A stretch of DNA of 64,000 bases from ZC4RG30 sp963812195 (GCA_963812195.1 CAWEUI010000010.1:37158-101157); one strand, 5' to 3'. Positions 25,770-35,300 are shown, numbered from the stretch's first letter. Notes: a model not told the origin generated them from the letters alone. Numbers and translations are program-made.

Positions 25770-26330
25770 ATGCGCCGACTTGCCTCATTCCTGTTGCTCG
25801 GGGTCGCGCTCACGGCGAGCGCGACCGAGATCTGGCGCTGGAAGGACGCGGACGGTGTCGTGCACTACGCGGACAGCCCGGTCCCGGGTGCCGAGCACAT
25901 CAACGTGGGGCCGGCGCCCACGCTGGGCACCGCTTCGCAGGACGCGCCCGCACCCGTGTATCAGCCGACACAGCCGCCGAACCAGCAGAACAACACGGTT
26001 CGCTACAACAAGTGCACCGTGGCGCAACCGGAGAACAACCAGAGCTTCTTCGCGGTCGATTCGGTCAGTGTCAGTCTGGACATAGAACCGCCGCTCGCGC
26101 CCGGCAATACCATCCAGGTGTATCTGAACGGTGCCGTGTATCCGCAGTGGCCGGGCACGGCGCCGAGCTACACACTGAACGGCCTGTATCGCGGTGCCTA
26201 CACGCTCGCGGTGCAGATCGTGGACCAGAACGGTCGTTCGCTGTGCAAAGGGCCGGTCAGCAATTTCTACGTGCGCCAGCCTTCGATCCTGTCGCCCCAG
26301 TCGCCGCTGCGCCCCAAGCCCGGCAAATAG
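25770..26330 (+). CDS. DUF4124 exported protein
   Basis: The 186-residue product has a signal peptide (about residues 1-18, ending A-S-A). A DUF4124 motif follows, in which W-R-W-K-D-A-D-G-V-V-H-Y-A-D-S is diagnostic. A proline/glutamine-rich linker (about residues 60-78) and a C-terminal Ig-like beta domain complete it. Two cysteines (near residues 82 and 160) could form a disulphide. DUF4124 proteins are common between glnA and ntrB in gammaproteobacteria, but their function is unknown. It is 31 bases upstream of ntrB and probably in the same transcript. Confidence 0.85.
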   Translation: MRRLASFLLLGVALTASATEIWRWKDADGVVHYADSPVPGAEHINVGPAPTLGTASQDAPAPVYQPTQPPNQQNNTVRYNKCTVAQPENNQSFFAVDSVSVSLDIEPPLAPGNTIQVYLNGAVYPQWPGTAPSYTLNGLYRGAYTLAVQIVDQNGRSLCKGPVSNFYVRQPSILSPQSPLRPKPGK

Positions 26331-26361
26331 CCGCCGTAACGCGCGCCGGAACAGCGCGCCC

Positions 26362-27474
26362 ATGAATCCGGCGATGCGTGATCACACCTGGTTCTCGCCG
26401 CTCTCGCAGTTCGAGCCCACGGAACTGTTCGATTCACTGTCCACCGGCATCGTGGTGCTGGACGCGCAGCTGTGCCCGATATACGCGAACGTCAGTGCGC
26501 AGGATTTCATGGCCGTGAGCCTGCGGCAGGCGCGCGGGCGTCCGTTCTCGGAGCTGTTCTACGATCCGCGCCAGTTGCTCGAGGTGCTGCGGCGCTCACT
26601 GGACAACCTTGAAACCTGCACACAGCATGAGCTGCTGCTCAAGGCGGTGGGCTCCAGTGCCAATCGCGAGCCCTCGCTGGTCGACCTGATCGTGACGCCG
26701 CTGGAAGGCCAGGCAACCGGCACTTACCTGTTGCTGGAACTGACCGACGCCACGCAGCGCCAGCGCATTTCGCGCGAGAACGAGATTCTGGCCGACATGG
26801 ATGCGAGCCGCCTGATGGTCAAGCAGCTTGCACATGAGGTGAAGAATCCACTGGGCGGGTTGCGCGGCGCCGCGCAGCTGCTCGACAAGGAATTGAACAA
26901 CCCTTCGTTGCGCGAATACACCGCCGTGATCATCGCCGAAGCCGATCGCCTGGTGGCGCTGGTGGACTCCATGGTCGGCGGCAACAGGCCACCCCACAAG
27001 ACCCTGCTCAACATCCATGAATTGTGCGAGCACGTGGTCAAGCTCATCAACGCGGAGGCGCCGCCCGGTGTGCAGGTGGAGCGCGATTACGACCCGAGCC
27101 TCCCGGACGGCTGCTTCGACCGCAACCAGATCGTGCAGGCTCTGCTCAACGTGGTGCGCAATGCCATGCAGGCCGTGGGAGCGCAGGGCAAGGTGCTGGT
27201 GCGGACCCGGGTGCGCAGCAATGTGCACATCGGCAGGCTCCGGCACCGCCTGGCCGCGGTGGTCGAGGTCGAGGACAACGGGCCGGGCGTGCCGCCGGAT
27301 CTGATCAAGACGTTGTTCCTGCCGCTGGTGACCGGCCGCTCCAACGGCAGCGGCCTGGGTCTTGCCGTGGCGCAGGACCTGGCCACGCGCCACGGCGGCA
27401 TCATCGAATTCACCAGCCAGCCCGGCAGAACCGTGTTCTCGCTGCTGCTGCCGCTGGAGGGAGCGCAGGAATGA
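26362..27474 (+). CDS. glnL: Nitrogen sensor histidine kinase NtrB (GlnL)
   Basis: A 370-residue soluble two-component kinase that phosphorylates or dephosphorylates NtrC according to PII-reported nitrogen status. A PAS domain covers about residues 15-130. The phosphorylated histidine is in Q-L-A-H-E-V-K-N-P-L-G-G at about residue 158. N- and G-boxes follow: N-V-V-R-N-A-M-Q-A, E-D-N-G-P-G-V and S-G-L-G-L-A-V-A. There is no membrane segment, as in GlnL. The stop overlaps the ntrC start (ATGA), as expected for a coupled kinase-regulator pair. The ATG at 26362 was chosen because the frame further upstream belongs to the previous gene. Confidence 0.93.
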   Translation: MNPAMRDHTWFSPLSQFEPTELFDSLSTGIVVLDAQLCPIYANVSAQDFMAVSLRQARGRPFSELFYDPRQLLEVLRRSLDNLETCTQHELLLKAVGSSANREPSLVDLIVTPLEGQATGTYLLLELTDATQRQRISRENEILADMDASRLMVKQLAHEVKNPLGGLRGAAQLLDKELNNPSLREYTAVIIAEADRLVALVDSMVGGNRPPHKTLLNIHELCEHVVKLINAEAPPGVQVERDYDPSLPDGCFDRNQIVQALLNVVRNAMQAVGAQGKVLVRTRVRSNVHIGRLRHRLAAVVEVEDNGPGVPPDLIKTLFLPLVTGRSNGSGLGLAVAQDLATRHGGIIEFTSQPGRTVFSLLLPLEGAQE

Positions 27475-28880
27475 ACAACCCGCAACTGCGCGTCTGGCTG
27501 GTCGACGACGACGCGTCCATTCGCTGGGTACTGGAACGGGCGCTGAAGAACGCCGGCATGGTGCCGCGGCTGTTCGAGGCGGCCGAGGCGGCCCTGGCGG
27601 TACTGGGCAGCGAGGTGCCCGACGTGCTGATGACGGACATCCGCATGTCCGGCAAGTCGGGCCTGGAACTGCTGCGCAACGTGCATGAACGACATCCGGA
27701 ACTCCCGGTGATCGTGATGACCGCGCACTCGGACCTGGGCAGTGCCGTGTCGGCCTATGAAGGCGGGGCGTTCGAATACCTGCCCAAGCCGTTTGACGTG
27801 GACCAGGCGGTGGATCTGGTGCGGCGCGCGTCCCAGGGCGGCGAGCGCGTCGGCGAGGCGCCCGCGCCAACGCCGCCCATGGCGGAACTGCTGGGCAAGG
27901 CGCCGGCGATGCAGCAGGTGTTTCGCGCCATCGGCCGGCTGTCGCGCTCGTCGGTGAACGTGCTGGTCACCGGCGAATCCGGCACCGGCAAGGAACTGGT
28001 GGCGCGCGCATTGCACGACCACAGCCCGCGCGCCGGCAAGGCCTTCATTGCGCTGAACACCTCGGCGATTCCCGGCGAGCTGCTCGAGTCCGAGCTGTTC
28101 GGTCACGAGAAGGGTTCGTTCACGGGCGCCGACAGCATGCGCCGCGGCCGCTTCGAGCAGGCCGATGGCGGCACGCTGTTCCTCGACGAAATCGGCGACA
28201 TGAACCTGCCGCTGCAGACGCGGCTGCTGCGCGTGCTCGCCGAGGGCGAGTTCTATCGCGTCGGCGGCCAGACGCCGATCCGCGTGGACGTGCGCGTGAT
28301 CGCCGCCACGCACCAGAACCTGGAAGATCGCGTGGCGCGCGGCCAGTTCCGCGAGGACCTGTTCCATCGCCTGAACGTGATCCGCATCGAGCTGCCGCCG
28401 CTGCGCGCGCGTCGCGAGGACGTCACGATGCTGCTGTCGCACTACCTGGGACTGGCGGCGAAGGAACTGGGCGTCGATCCCAAGACGCTGTCGTCCGACG
28501 CGTCCGAGGTGCTGGCGCGTTACAGCTGGCCCGGCAACGTGCGCGAACTGGTCAACCTGTGCCGCCGGCTCACCGTGCTGGCGCCCGGCAGCGAAGTGCA
28601 CGTCGACGATCTGCCCCCGGAGGTCACTTCGGCCGGACCCGCCGCGACGCCGGCGGATGACTGGGTGGGGAGCCTGGCCGGCTGGGCCGACAAGGCCGCG
28701 TCCGGCGGCGGCCGGCCACTGCTGGACGAGGCATTGCCGCAATTCGAGAAGACGCTGATCCGCGTGGCGCTGCGGCACACGCAGGGCCATCGCCAGGCCG
28801 CGGCGAAACTGCTGGGCTGGGGCCGCAACACCCTGACCCGCAAGCTCAAGGAGCTGGGGATGGAGGACGCTCCGGACTAG
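27471..28880 (+). CDS. glnG: Nitrogen regulator NtrC (GlnG), sigma-54 activator
   Basis: A 469-residue enhancer-binding protein. The receiver domain has the phosphorylated aspartate D56 in M-T-D-I-R-M. The AAA+ domain has Walker A G-E-S-G-T-G-K-E at about 168, the sigma-54 contact loop G-S-F-T-G-A at about 215 (GAFTGA in most NtrC) and Walker B L-F-L-D-E-I-G-D. The C-terminal Fis-type helix-turn-helix contains R-Q-A-A-A-K-L-L-G-W-G-R-N-T-L-T-R. Together with NtrB it should act at the glnA promoter within this window. Length equals that of E. coli NtrC. Confidence 0.95.
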   Translation: MNNPQLRVWLVDDDASIRWVLERALKNAGMVPRLFEAAEAALAVLGSEVPDVLMTDIRMSGKSGLELLRNVHERHPELPVIVMTAHSDLGSAVSAYEGGAFEYLPKPFDVDQAVDLVRRASQGGERVGEAPAPTPPMAELLGKAPAMQQVFRAIGRLSRSSVNVLVTGESGTGKELVARALHDHSPRAGKAFIALNTSAIPGELLESELFGHEKGSFTGADSMRRGRFEQADGGTLFLDEIGDMNLPLQTRLLRVLAEGEFYRVGGQTPIRVDVRVIAATHQNLEDRVARGQFREDLFHRLNVIRIELPPLRARREDVTMLLSHYLGLAAKELGVDPKTLSSDASEVLARYSWPGNVRELVNLCRRLTVLAPGSEVHVDDLPPEVTSAGPAATPADDWVGSLAGWADKAASGGGRPLLDEALPQFEKTLIRVALRHTQGHRQAAAKLLGWGRNTLTRKLKELGMEDAPD

Positions 28881-28887
28881 CGGCTCG

Positions 28888-29979
28888 TCAGCCGCGCGCC
28901 TCGCGCACGGCCAGCGACAACCGCCGTACGCCTTCGTCGAGCTGCGCCGGTGTCAGCGCACAGAATGGCAGTCTCAGGAAGCGCTCGCCGCCGCCGGCCG
29001 GAAAGAACGCCAGGCCATCAGCGAGGTTGAGATTGTGCTTCGCCGCGGCGGAACGCACCGCGGTGCTCGACACGCCCGCCGGCAGCGTCAGCGACAGGAA
29101 GAACCCGCCGTCGGGGCGCGTGGCCACCGCATCCGGAATGTACTTGTCGAGCGCGCCCAGCGTGGCATCGAGCCGCGGCGCGTAGAGCTTCTTCAGCCGC
29201 TCGATCTGCGGCTCGAGCTTGCCTTCGGCACACCACTGGGCGGTCACGCCATGCGAGAAATATCCCGGTGAGATGTAGGTGTCCTCGGCCACCTTGCCGA
29301 TCTTCGCCAGCACGGACGGTTCGCCCAGCATGAAGCCGCAGCGCACGCCGGGCGCGATCAGCTTGGTGAACGAGCTCATGTGCAGCACGCGCTGCGGGGC
29401 CAGCGAGTACAGCGTCGGCTCTTCGTTGCCGCGGTAGCGCAGCTTGCGATACGGCGCATCCTCCAGCAGTACGAAGCCGTACTTGTCGGCAAGCTCCACC
29501 AGGCGCCGGCGCTTGGCTGCCGAACAGGTGGCGCCGGACGGATTCTGGAAATCCGGGATGACGTAGAACAGTTTCGGCACGCGCCGCGCGAGCATCTTCT
29601 CCAGTGCCTCGATGTCCGGCCCGTCCGCCTCCAGCGGCACGCCCTCGACCTCGGCCCCGTTGCGGCGGAACAGTGTCAGTGCCCGGTCGTAGGAGGGCGA
29701 TTCGGTAAACACCACGTCGCCCCTGCGCAGCAATGCGATGCACAGGAACTCGACGATCTCCAGCGACCCGTTGCCGGTGAGCACGCGCTCCACCGGCACC
29801 TGCTGCCATTGGGCCAGCCACTCGCGCAGTGATGCGATGCCGCCTGCCGGGCCGTACTGCAGCATCGCCACCGCCTGGCTGGCCAGCGCGCGTTCGGTGG
29901 CGGCGGCGATCTCGGCGCTGGGGAAGGATTCGTTGGCGGGCACACCGCGGGTGAAGTTGATCGTCTCAGTGGTGGTCAT
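28888..29979 (-). CDS. PLP-dependent aminotransferase, class I/II
   Basis: The 363-residue enzyme resembles the 2-aminoadipate/LysN-type and MocR-related aminotransferases. It shows the N-terminal R-G-V-P, P-x-G-x-x-x-L-R, P-D-F-Q-N-P-S-G at about 142-149, and the PLP-binding lysine K206 in S-S-F-T-K-L-I-A-P-G-V-R-C-G. No DNA-binding domain is attached, so it is an enzyme rather than a MocR regulator. The amino donor cannot be read from sequence. It lies downstream of pyrD on the same strand, with 28 bases between. Confidence 0.88.
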   Translation of the reverse strand: MTTTETINFTRGVPANESFPSAEIAAATERALASQAVAMLQYGPAGGIASLREWLAQWQQVPVERVLTGNGSLEIVEFLCIALLRRGDVVFTESPSYDRALTLFRRNGAEVEGVPLEADGPDIEALEKMLARRVPKLFYVIPDFQNPSGATCSAAKRRRLVELADKYGFVLLEDAPYRKLRYRGNEEPTLYSLAPQRVLHMSSFTKLIAPGVRCGFMLGEPSVLAKIGKVAEDTYISPGYFSHGVTAQWCAEGKLEPQIERLKKLYAPRLDATLGALDKYIPDAVATRPDGGFFLSLTLPAGVSSTAVRSAAAKHNLNLADGLAFFPAGGGERFLRLPFCALTPAQLDEGVRRLSLAVREARG

Positions 29980-30007
29980 GGTGAGAAGGCGTTGGAAAGG
30001 ATGGGGG

Positions 30008-30978
30008 TCAGGCGCCCAGGGCGGCCACGTCGGCCAGGCCCTGCGCGGCGAGGTATTCGGCGATGCCGCGGTTGATCCGCGGGCACACCAGTGGGTCGTA
30101 GAACAGCGCGGTGCCGACGCCCACGGCAGCTGGCACCCGCGATCAGGAACTCGATGGCATCAGCGGCATTGCAGATGCCGCCCTGGCCGATGATGGGAAT
30201 GCCATGGGGCCTTGCCGACTTCGGCGACCTGCCGCACCTTCAGCAGCGCGATGGGCTTGATGGCGGGTCCGGACAGGCCGCCCTGGCGGTTGCCGATGCA
30301 CGGGCTGACGCGTGTGCCGATGTCGATGGCCATGCCCGCCATCGTGTTGATCACCGCGAATGCGTCGGTGCCGGCCTCGATGCACAGCGTGCATTGAGCT
30401 GCGATGTCGGTCTGGTTGGGCGACAGCTTGGTGATGAGCGGCTTGTTCGTGGCCCTGCGGCAGGCCGCGACCACGCGCGCGGACATTTCCGGCGAGTTGC
30501 CGAACTGCACGCCGCCTTCCTTGACGTTGGGGCAGGAGATGTTGATCTCCATCGCATCGATGGGCGAGTCATCGAACTTCGCGGTGACCTCGGCGTACTC
30601 CTCCACCGTGGAGCCGCAGACATTGGCGATGAAGCGCGTCTCGGTGAAATCGAGCGTGGGCAGGATCTCGCGCACCACGACATCCACGCCGGGGTTCTGC
30701 AGGCCGATGGAGTTGAGCATGCCCATCGGTGTTTCCCAGACCCGATGCGGCGCGTTGCCCAGCCGCGCCTTGCCGGTGGTGCCCTTCAGGCACGATGGCG
30801 CCGACATCGCGGTTCGAAAACCCGCGACGCGCGTATACTCTTCGCCGAAGCCGACGCAGCCCGACAGCAGCACGATCGGCGATGCGAACTGCATGCCACA
30901 GAACTTCAGTGCCAGCGAGGGATGGGGCGGCGCCCAGCCCGGAGGGGCAGCAGTGGGCGATTCCAGGGCCGCGTTCAT
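30008..30978 (-). CDS. pyrD: Dihydroorotate dehydrogenase, class 1B-like, frame broken
   Basis: The enzyme oxidises dihydroorotate to orotate in pyrimidine synthesis. The class 1 catalytic cysteine C149 is in N-I-S-C-P-N-V-K-E-G-G, and G-C-V-G-F-G-E-E-Y and P-M-G-M-L-N-S-I-G-L-Q-N-P-G-V are class 1B features. Four indels disturb the frame: a missing A in the run at 30817-30820 and an extra base near 30789 (between them the expected R-D-V-G-A-I-V reads out of frame), an extra G at 30206-30209 and an extra base near 30128. Corrected, it is about 322 residues, ending shortly after G-V-G-T-A-L-F-Y-D-P. No pyrK is nearby. Confidence 0.83.
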
Positions 30979-31025
30979 GCTGCAATTATCGCCCAAACCC
31001 GGGCCGAATGCCCGTGGAGGCCGCC

Positions 31026-31491
31026 GTGTTCAATGTGTTGTTGTTCGAGCCGGAAATCCCGCCCAACACCGGCAATGCCATCCGGCTGTGCGCCAACACC
31101 GGCGCGCACCTGCACCTGATCGGACGGCTGGGCTTCGACCTGTCCGCGCCGCAGCTCAAGCGCGCCGGGCTCGACTACCACGACCTGGCGCGCGTCAGCC
31201 GGCATGAGGACATCGGCGCCTGCCTGGTCGCCATCGGCACCACGCGGCTGTTCGTCATCGAAACGGACGGGACGAGGGGTTATCACGAAGCGAGCTTCCA
31301 GCCCGGCGACAGCCTGCTGTTCGGGCGCGAGACCAGTGGTCTGCCGGCCGCCGTGCTGGCGGGCCTGCCGCAGCACCAGCGGCTGCGCATTCCGATGCAG
31401 CCCGGCCAACCGGAGCCTGAATCTGTCCAATGCCGTGGCCGTGGTGGTCTACGAGGCCTGGCGGCAGAACGGCTTCGCCGCGGCTCAGTAA
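31026..31491 (+). CDS. trmL: tRNA (cytidine(34)-2'-O)-methyltransferase, frame broken near 31406
   Basis: A SPOUT methyltransferase that modifies the wobble base of leucine tRNAs. Family signatures are E-P-E-I-P-P-N-T-G-N-A-I-R-L-C-A-N-T-G, L-F-G-R-E-T-S-G-L-P and the knot-forming N-L-S-N-A-V-A-V-V-V-Y-E-A. The last segment is one frame later, rejoining if one C of CCCGGCC (31401-31406) is removed. Corrected length is about 154 residues, as in E. coli. The GTG at 31026 has GGAGG 5 bases upstream and matches the family start. The end overlaps the convergent glpK gene by 7 bases. Confidence 0.88.
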
Positions 31492-32963
31492 TCCGAGCGG
31501 ACGCGCCGTACCGCATCGCGCCAACCGGCGTACAGCGTATCGGCCTGCTGGCGCGCCATGCGCGGCGTGAATCGGTGCTCGGCCTGCCACAGCGCGGCGA
31601 TGGCCTCGAGCGAGTCGTACACGCCGGTGTGCAGGCCGGCCAGGAAGGCCGCGCCCAGGGCGGTGGTCTCGATCACCCGCGGCCGTACCACCGGCAGCTG
31701 CAGGCAGTCGGCGAGGTTCTGCGCCAGCCAGTCGTTGACCACCATGCCGCCGTCGATGCGCAGTTCGGTGGGCACGACCGCGTCCTGCGGCCATGGCGTC
31801 CATCAGGTCGCGGGTCTGGTAGCCCACCGCTTCGAGCGTGGCGCGGGCGATATGCGCGACGCCCGTATCGCGCGTCAGGCCGAACAGCGCGCCGCGCGCC
31901 TGCGGATCCCAGTGCGGCGCACCCAGGCCGGTAAAGGCCGGCACCAGGTACACGCCGTGGCTGTCCGGTACGGATCGGGCCAGCTGCTCGGTTTCGCCGG
32001 CCGAGGCAATCAGCCGCAGCGAATCGCGCAGCCACTGCACTGCCGCGCCGGCCACGAAGATGCTGCCCTCCAGCGCATAGGTGGGTCTGGCCGGCGAAGC
32101 GGTAGGCCAGGGTGCTCAGCAGCCGATTGCGCGAGCGCTTCAGCTCGGTGCCCGTGTTGAGCACGATGAAGCAGCCCGTGCCGTAGGTGGACTTGGCCAT
32201 GCCCGGCGCGAAGCAGGCCTGGCCGACCGTGGCGGCCTGCTGATCGCCGGCCATACCGCCGATGGTGATGGGCCCGCCGAACAGCGCCGGATCGGTGCGG
32301 CCGAAATCCGCGGCGCAGTCCAGTACCCGGGGCAGCAGGGCGCGCGGCACGTCGAAGAACTCCAGCAGCGCGTCGTCCCAGTCCTGGGTATGCAGGTTGA
32401 ACAGCGCCGTGCGCGAGGCATTGGTGGCGTCGGTCAGCATGCGCCCGGCCGCCGGTGAGATTCCACAGCAGCCAGCTGTCGATGGTGCCGCAGGCCAGTT
32501 CGCCGCGTTCGGCGCGGCGCCGCGCTCCGTCGACGTGATCGAGCAGCCAGGCGATCTTGGTGGCGGAGAAATACGGATCCAGCAACAGGCCGGTGCGTTC
32601 GGCGAGCCATGCGTTGCGGTCCTGATGCTGCTGGCAGAAGTCGCTGGTGCGCCGGTCCTGCCAGACGATGGCGCGGTGGATGGGTGTGCCGGTGGCGCGG
32701 TCCCACACCACGGTGGTCTCGCGCTGATTGGTGATGCCCAGCCCGGCGATGTCGCGCGCCGCCAGGCCGGTCTGTTGCAGCACGTCGCGCACGCAGCCCA
32801 CGGTGTCGTCCCAGATGCGCGCGGCATCGTGTTCGACCCAGCCGGGCTGCGGGAAGTGCTGGGGCAGTTCGCGACGGGCCACGGCCAGATGGCCGCCGCG
32901 CTCGTCAAACAGGATGGCGCGGGTGCTGGTCGTCCCCTGGTCGATTGCCAGCAGCGCAGGCAT
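31485..32963 (-). CDS. glpK: Glycerol kinase, frame broken three times
   Basis: The enzyme phosphorylates glycerol to glycerol-3-phosphate. Conserved segments occur in order: A-I-D-Q-G-T-T-S-T-R at the N-terminus, N-Q-R-E-T-T-V-V-W, T-N-A-S-R-T-A-L-F-N, G-D-Q-Q-A-A-T, Y-G-T-G-C-F and E-L-R-I-D-G-G-M near the end. The frames rejoin when one extra base is removed at about 32445 (a CCC run on the plus strand), 32086 and 31788. Corrected length is 491 residues, against 502 in E. coli. It starts 4 bases after the gpsA stop, so both glycerol-3-phosphate enzymes form one operon. Confidence 0.9.
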
Positions 32964-32967
32964 GGCT

Positions 32968-33990
32968 TTACGCGAACTCCGCCTCGGGAGGCTGCGCCAT
33001 CAGTTCGCGCAGCACCTCGCGCGCGTCGGCGCCATCGAACAGGATGCGGCAGATGCACTCGCAGATCGGCAGGTGCAGGTGCAACTGCAGCTGCGCGGCC
33101 AGTTCGCGCAGCACGCGCGCCGCCAGATAGCCCTCGACCACCTGGCCGATGTCGCGCATGGCCGCCTCCACCGTCAGGCCGCGCGCCAGCGCCAGGCCGA
33201 AGCGCCGGTTGCGGGACTGGTCGTCGGTACAGGTCAGCACCAGATCGCCCAGGCCGGTCAGTCCCATGAAGGTCCGCTCGCGCGCACCCAGGCGCACGCC
33301 CAGGTGGGTCATCTCGGCCAGACCGCGGGTGATCAACGCCACGCGCATGTTGGCGCCGAATCCGAGCCCGTCGGACAGCCCGGCGCCCACCGCGATGACG
33401 TTCTTCACCGCGCCGCCGATTTCCACGCCGGTGATGTCGGTGGATACGTAGGTACGAAAGCCGGGCGAGGCCAGGTCCTCGGCGATGCGCATGGCAAAGG
33501 CCTCGTCGGCCGAGGCCACCACCATGGCGGTGGGCAGCCCGCGGCCGACTTCCTGCGCGAACGTGGGCCCGGACAGCACGGCCATGGTGTAGCCCTCGCC
33601 CAGCACGGCGCGCGCCACCTGATTGGGCAGCAGGCCGGTGTGGTGTTCGAAGCCCTTGGTGGCCCAGGCCACGCGTACCTCCTGGTTGATGCGCGGCGCC
33701 AGCTCGCCCAGCAGGGAACGGAAGGCGTTGCTGGGCACCGCGATCACCACGTCGCCGACGCCGGCCAGCGCCGCCTCGATCGAGTCGGCGACCTGCAGCG
33801 GCTGCGGAAACGGCGCGTCAGGCAGGTAGCGCTGGTTCACGCGCTCGGTGCGCATCGCGGTACGCTGCGCGGCATCGCGGCCCCACAGGCGGGTGGCCTT
33901 GCCGGCACGGGCGAACTGGATCGCCAGGGCGGTGCCCCAGGAGCCGCTGCCCAGTACCGCGATGGGTGCGCTCAAGGCAACGCCCTCCAT
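32968..33990 (-). CDS. gpsA: Glycerol-3-phosphate dehydrogenase [NAD(P)+]
   Basis: The 340-residue enzyme reduces dihydroxyacetone phosphate to sn-glycerol-3-phosphate for phospholipid synthesis. The N-terminal Rossmann motif I-A-V-L-G-S-G-S-W-G-T-A-L, the segment V-L-S-G-P-T-F-A-x-E-V, the catalytic-lysine region G-A-V-K-N-V-I-A-V-G-A-G and T-G-L-G-D-L-V-L-T-C-T are all present. A TTG at 33975 with GGAGGG about 7 bases upstream is a credible alternative start. The ATG at 33990 has no clear ribosome site. Lies between secB and glpK. Confidence 0.94.
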   Translation of the reverse strand: MEGVALSAPIAVLGSGSWGTALAIQFARAGKATRLWGRDAAQRTAMRTERVNQRYLPDAPFPQPLQVADSIEAALAGVGDVVIAVPSNAFRSLLGELAPRINQEVRVAWATKGFEHHTGLLPNQVARAVLGEGYTMAVLSGPTFAQEVGRGLPTAMVVASADEAFAMRIAEDLASPGFRTYVSTDITGVEIGGAVKNVIAVGAGLSDGLGFGANMRVALITRGLAEMTHLGVRLGARERTFMGLTGLGDLVLTCTDDQSRNRRFGLALARGLTVEAAMRDIGQVVEGYLAARVLRELAAQLQLHLHLPICECICRILFDGADAREVLRELMAQPPEAEFA

Positions 33991-34034
33991 GAACCGCTAC
34001 CGAGTACGGCGATCGGCGCAGTCACGGGCAGGGG

Positions 34035-34496
34035 TCAGTTCTTCAGCGGTTCGGTGGGTTGCGCGGGCTGGGCCTGCGCGTTCGCGACCAGCGCGTCGAA
34101 GTTCACCGGCGGCAGCAGCAACTGCGGGAATCCGCCCTGCGAGACCAGCTGTGAAACCATGGCACGCGCATAGGGAAACAGCACCCCGGGGCAGATGCTG
34201 GTGATCGCCCGCTTGGTGTCCTCTTCGGAGAGGCCCTGCATCAGGAAGGCGCCGGCCTGCTTCACTTCCACCAGGAACATCACCTTGTCGTTCTGCTTGG
34301 CGGAGACCGTAACGGTCAGCACCACTTCGCGCACGTCGCCCTGGATGATGGAGCTGTTGGTCGCCAGGTCCAGACTGATCTGCGGCGACCAGTTGCCGTC
34401 GCCACGCGGGCCCTGCGGCGCCTCGTAGGAGGCGTCCTTCAGGTACACGCTCTGCAGCGCCAGGTTCGGCTGCGCGTTGGTTGCTTCTTCGGCCAT
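34035..34496 (-). CDS. secB: Protein-export chaperone SecB
   Basis: The 153-residue cytoplasmic chaperone keeps exported proteins unfolded and delivers them to SecA. Family features are the early Q-S-V-Y-L-K-D-A-S-Y-E, the strand-rich middle V-S-A-K-Q-N-D-K-V-M-F-L-V-E-V-K-Q-A-G, and I-C-P-G-V-L-F-P-Y-A-R followed by F-P-Q-L-L-L-P-P-V-N-F-D. Length equals the E. coli protein. It sits between grxC and gpsA, the same order as in E. coli. Confidence 0.96.
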   Translation of the reverse strand: MAEEATNAQPNLALQSVYLKDASYEAPQGPRGDGNWSPQISLDLATNSSIIQGDVREVVLTVTVSAKQNDKVMFLVEVKQAGAFLMQGLSEEDTKRAITSICPGVLFPYARAMVSQLVSQGGFPQLLLPPVNFDALVANAQAQPAQPTEPLKN

Positions 34497-34542
34497 GGTC
34501 TTCGGTCCTCGGTATGAATCGCGGGTCTTGGGTTATGGGGTT

Positions 34543-34809
34543 TCAGCGGGCTGCGGCGAGCAGTGGATCCAGCTCGCCGCGCTGATCCAGTGCGCGCGCG
34601 TCGTCGTAGCCGCCCACGTGGTGGTCCCCGATGAAGATCTGTGGCACCGAGGTGCGGCCGCTGCGCCGGCGCATTTGCTCGCGGCTGCCCGGTACCTCGT
34701 CCACGTCTATCTCGGTGAACGCCACGCCCTTGTCCTGCAGCAGTCGGCGGGCCCTCGCGCAATAGGAGCACCAGGAGGTGGAGTACATCACGACGGGAGT
34801 GTCGCCCAC
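34543..34809 (-). CDS. grxC: Glutaredoxin 3
   Basis: A small (88-residue) thioredoxin-fold oxidoreductase using glutathione. The redox motif appears as S-W-C-S-Y-C, a C-S-Y-C variant of the usual C-P-Y-C. It is followed by the GSH-binding T-S-V-P-Q-I-F-I and G-G-Y-D-D. The GTG at 34809 is the most upstream start that leaves the fold intact. A shorter GTG or ATG just before the first strand is possible. It lies 14 bases after the rhodanese gene and 46 before secB, in one operon. Confidence 0.9.
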   Translation of the reverse strand: MGDTPVVMYSTSWCSYCARARRLLQDKGVAFTEIDVDEVPGSREQMRRRSGRTSVPQIFIGDHHVGGYDDARALDQRGELDPLLAAAR

Positions 34810-34823
34810 GGACGCAAGCGGGT

Positions 34824-35246
34824 TCAGCCGCGTGCGAGCGGCAATCCGTCGGCGCGCCAGCTGGCCAGTCCGCCGCGGATGTTGAAGACCTTGGTGAAAC
34901 CGCTGGCATGCAGCTGTCGCGCCAGCGACGTGGAGCGATTGCCGTCCTCGCAATACAGCAGCAGGATGCGGTCCTTGAAGCGCTTGAGCTGTTCGGCCGC
35001 GTTGGCCTGCTGGCCCGGGTCCAGGTGCCGGGCGCCGCTGATATGGCCCGCGGAGTAGCCGGCGGCGTCCCGCAGATCGTAGATCTGCGCACCCTGATTC
35101 ATCAGCTGGATGGCCTGCTGCGGCCGCAGCGCCGCATAAGCCAGTCGCCGCAGGCGCATTTCGTATACCAGCACGGCAGCGGCCATCGCCACGGCCAGTG
35201 CGGCGAGCAGGGGATGCTGGTGCAGGTATTCGGACAGGCGTTGCAT
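34824..35246 (-). CDS. Membrane-anchored rhodanese-domain protein (YibN-like)
   Basis: A 140-residue protein with one N-terminal membrane segment (about residues 12-29) and a rhodanese domain. The active-site loop reads L-L-Y-C-E-D-G-N-R-S, so the catalytic cysteine is present and sulphur transfer is possible. The position upstream of grxC and secB is that of E. coli yibN. The exact substrate is not known for this family. It is divergent from envC, with 54 bases between the starts. Confidence 0.88.
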   Translation of the reverse strand: MQRLSEYLHQHPLLAALAVAMAAAVLVYEMRLRRLAYAALRPQQAIQLMNQGAQIYDLRDAAGYSAGHISGARHLDPGQQANAAEQLKRFKDRILLLYCEDGNRSTSLARQLHASGFTKVFNIRGGLASWRADGLPLARG

Positions 35247-35300
35247 GTGAGGGCTTGCGGGCCTTGTTGCAAAGGGCCGGCATTATAGACTGGCCATCCA

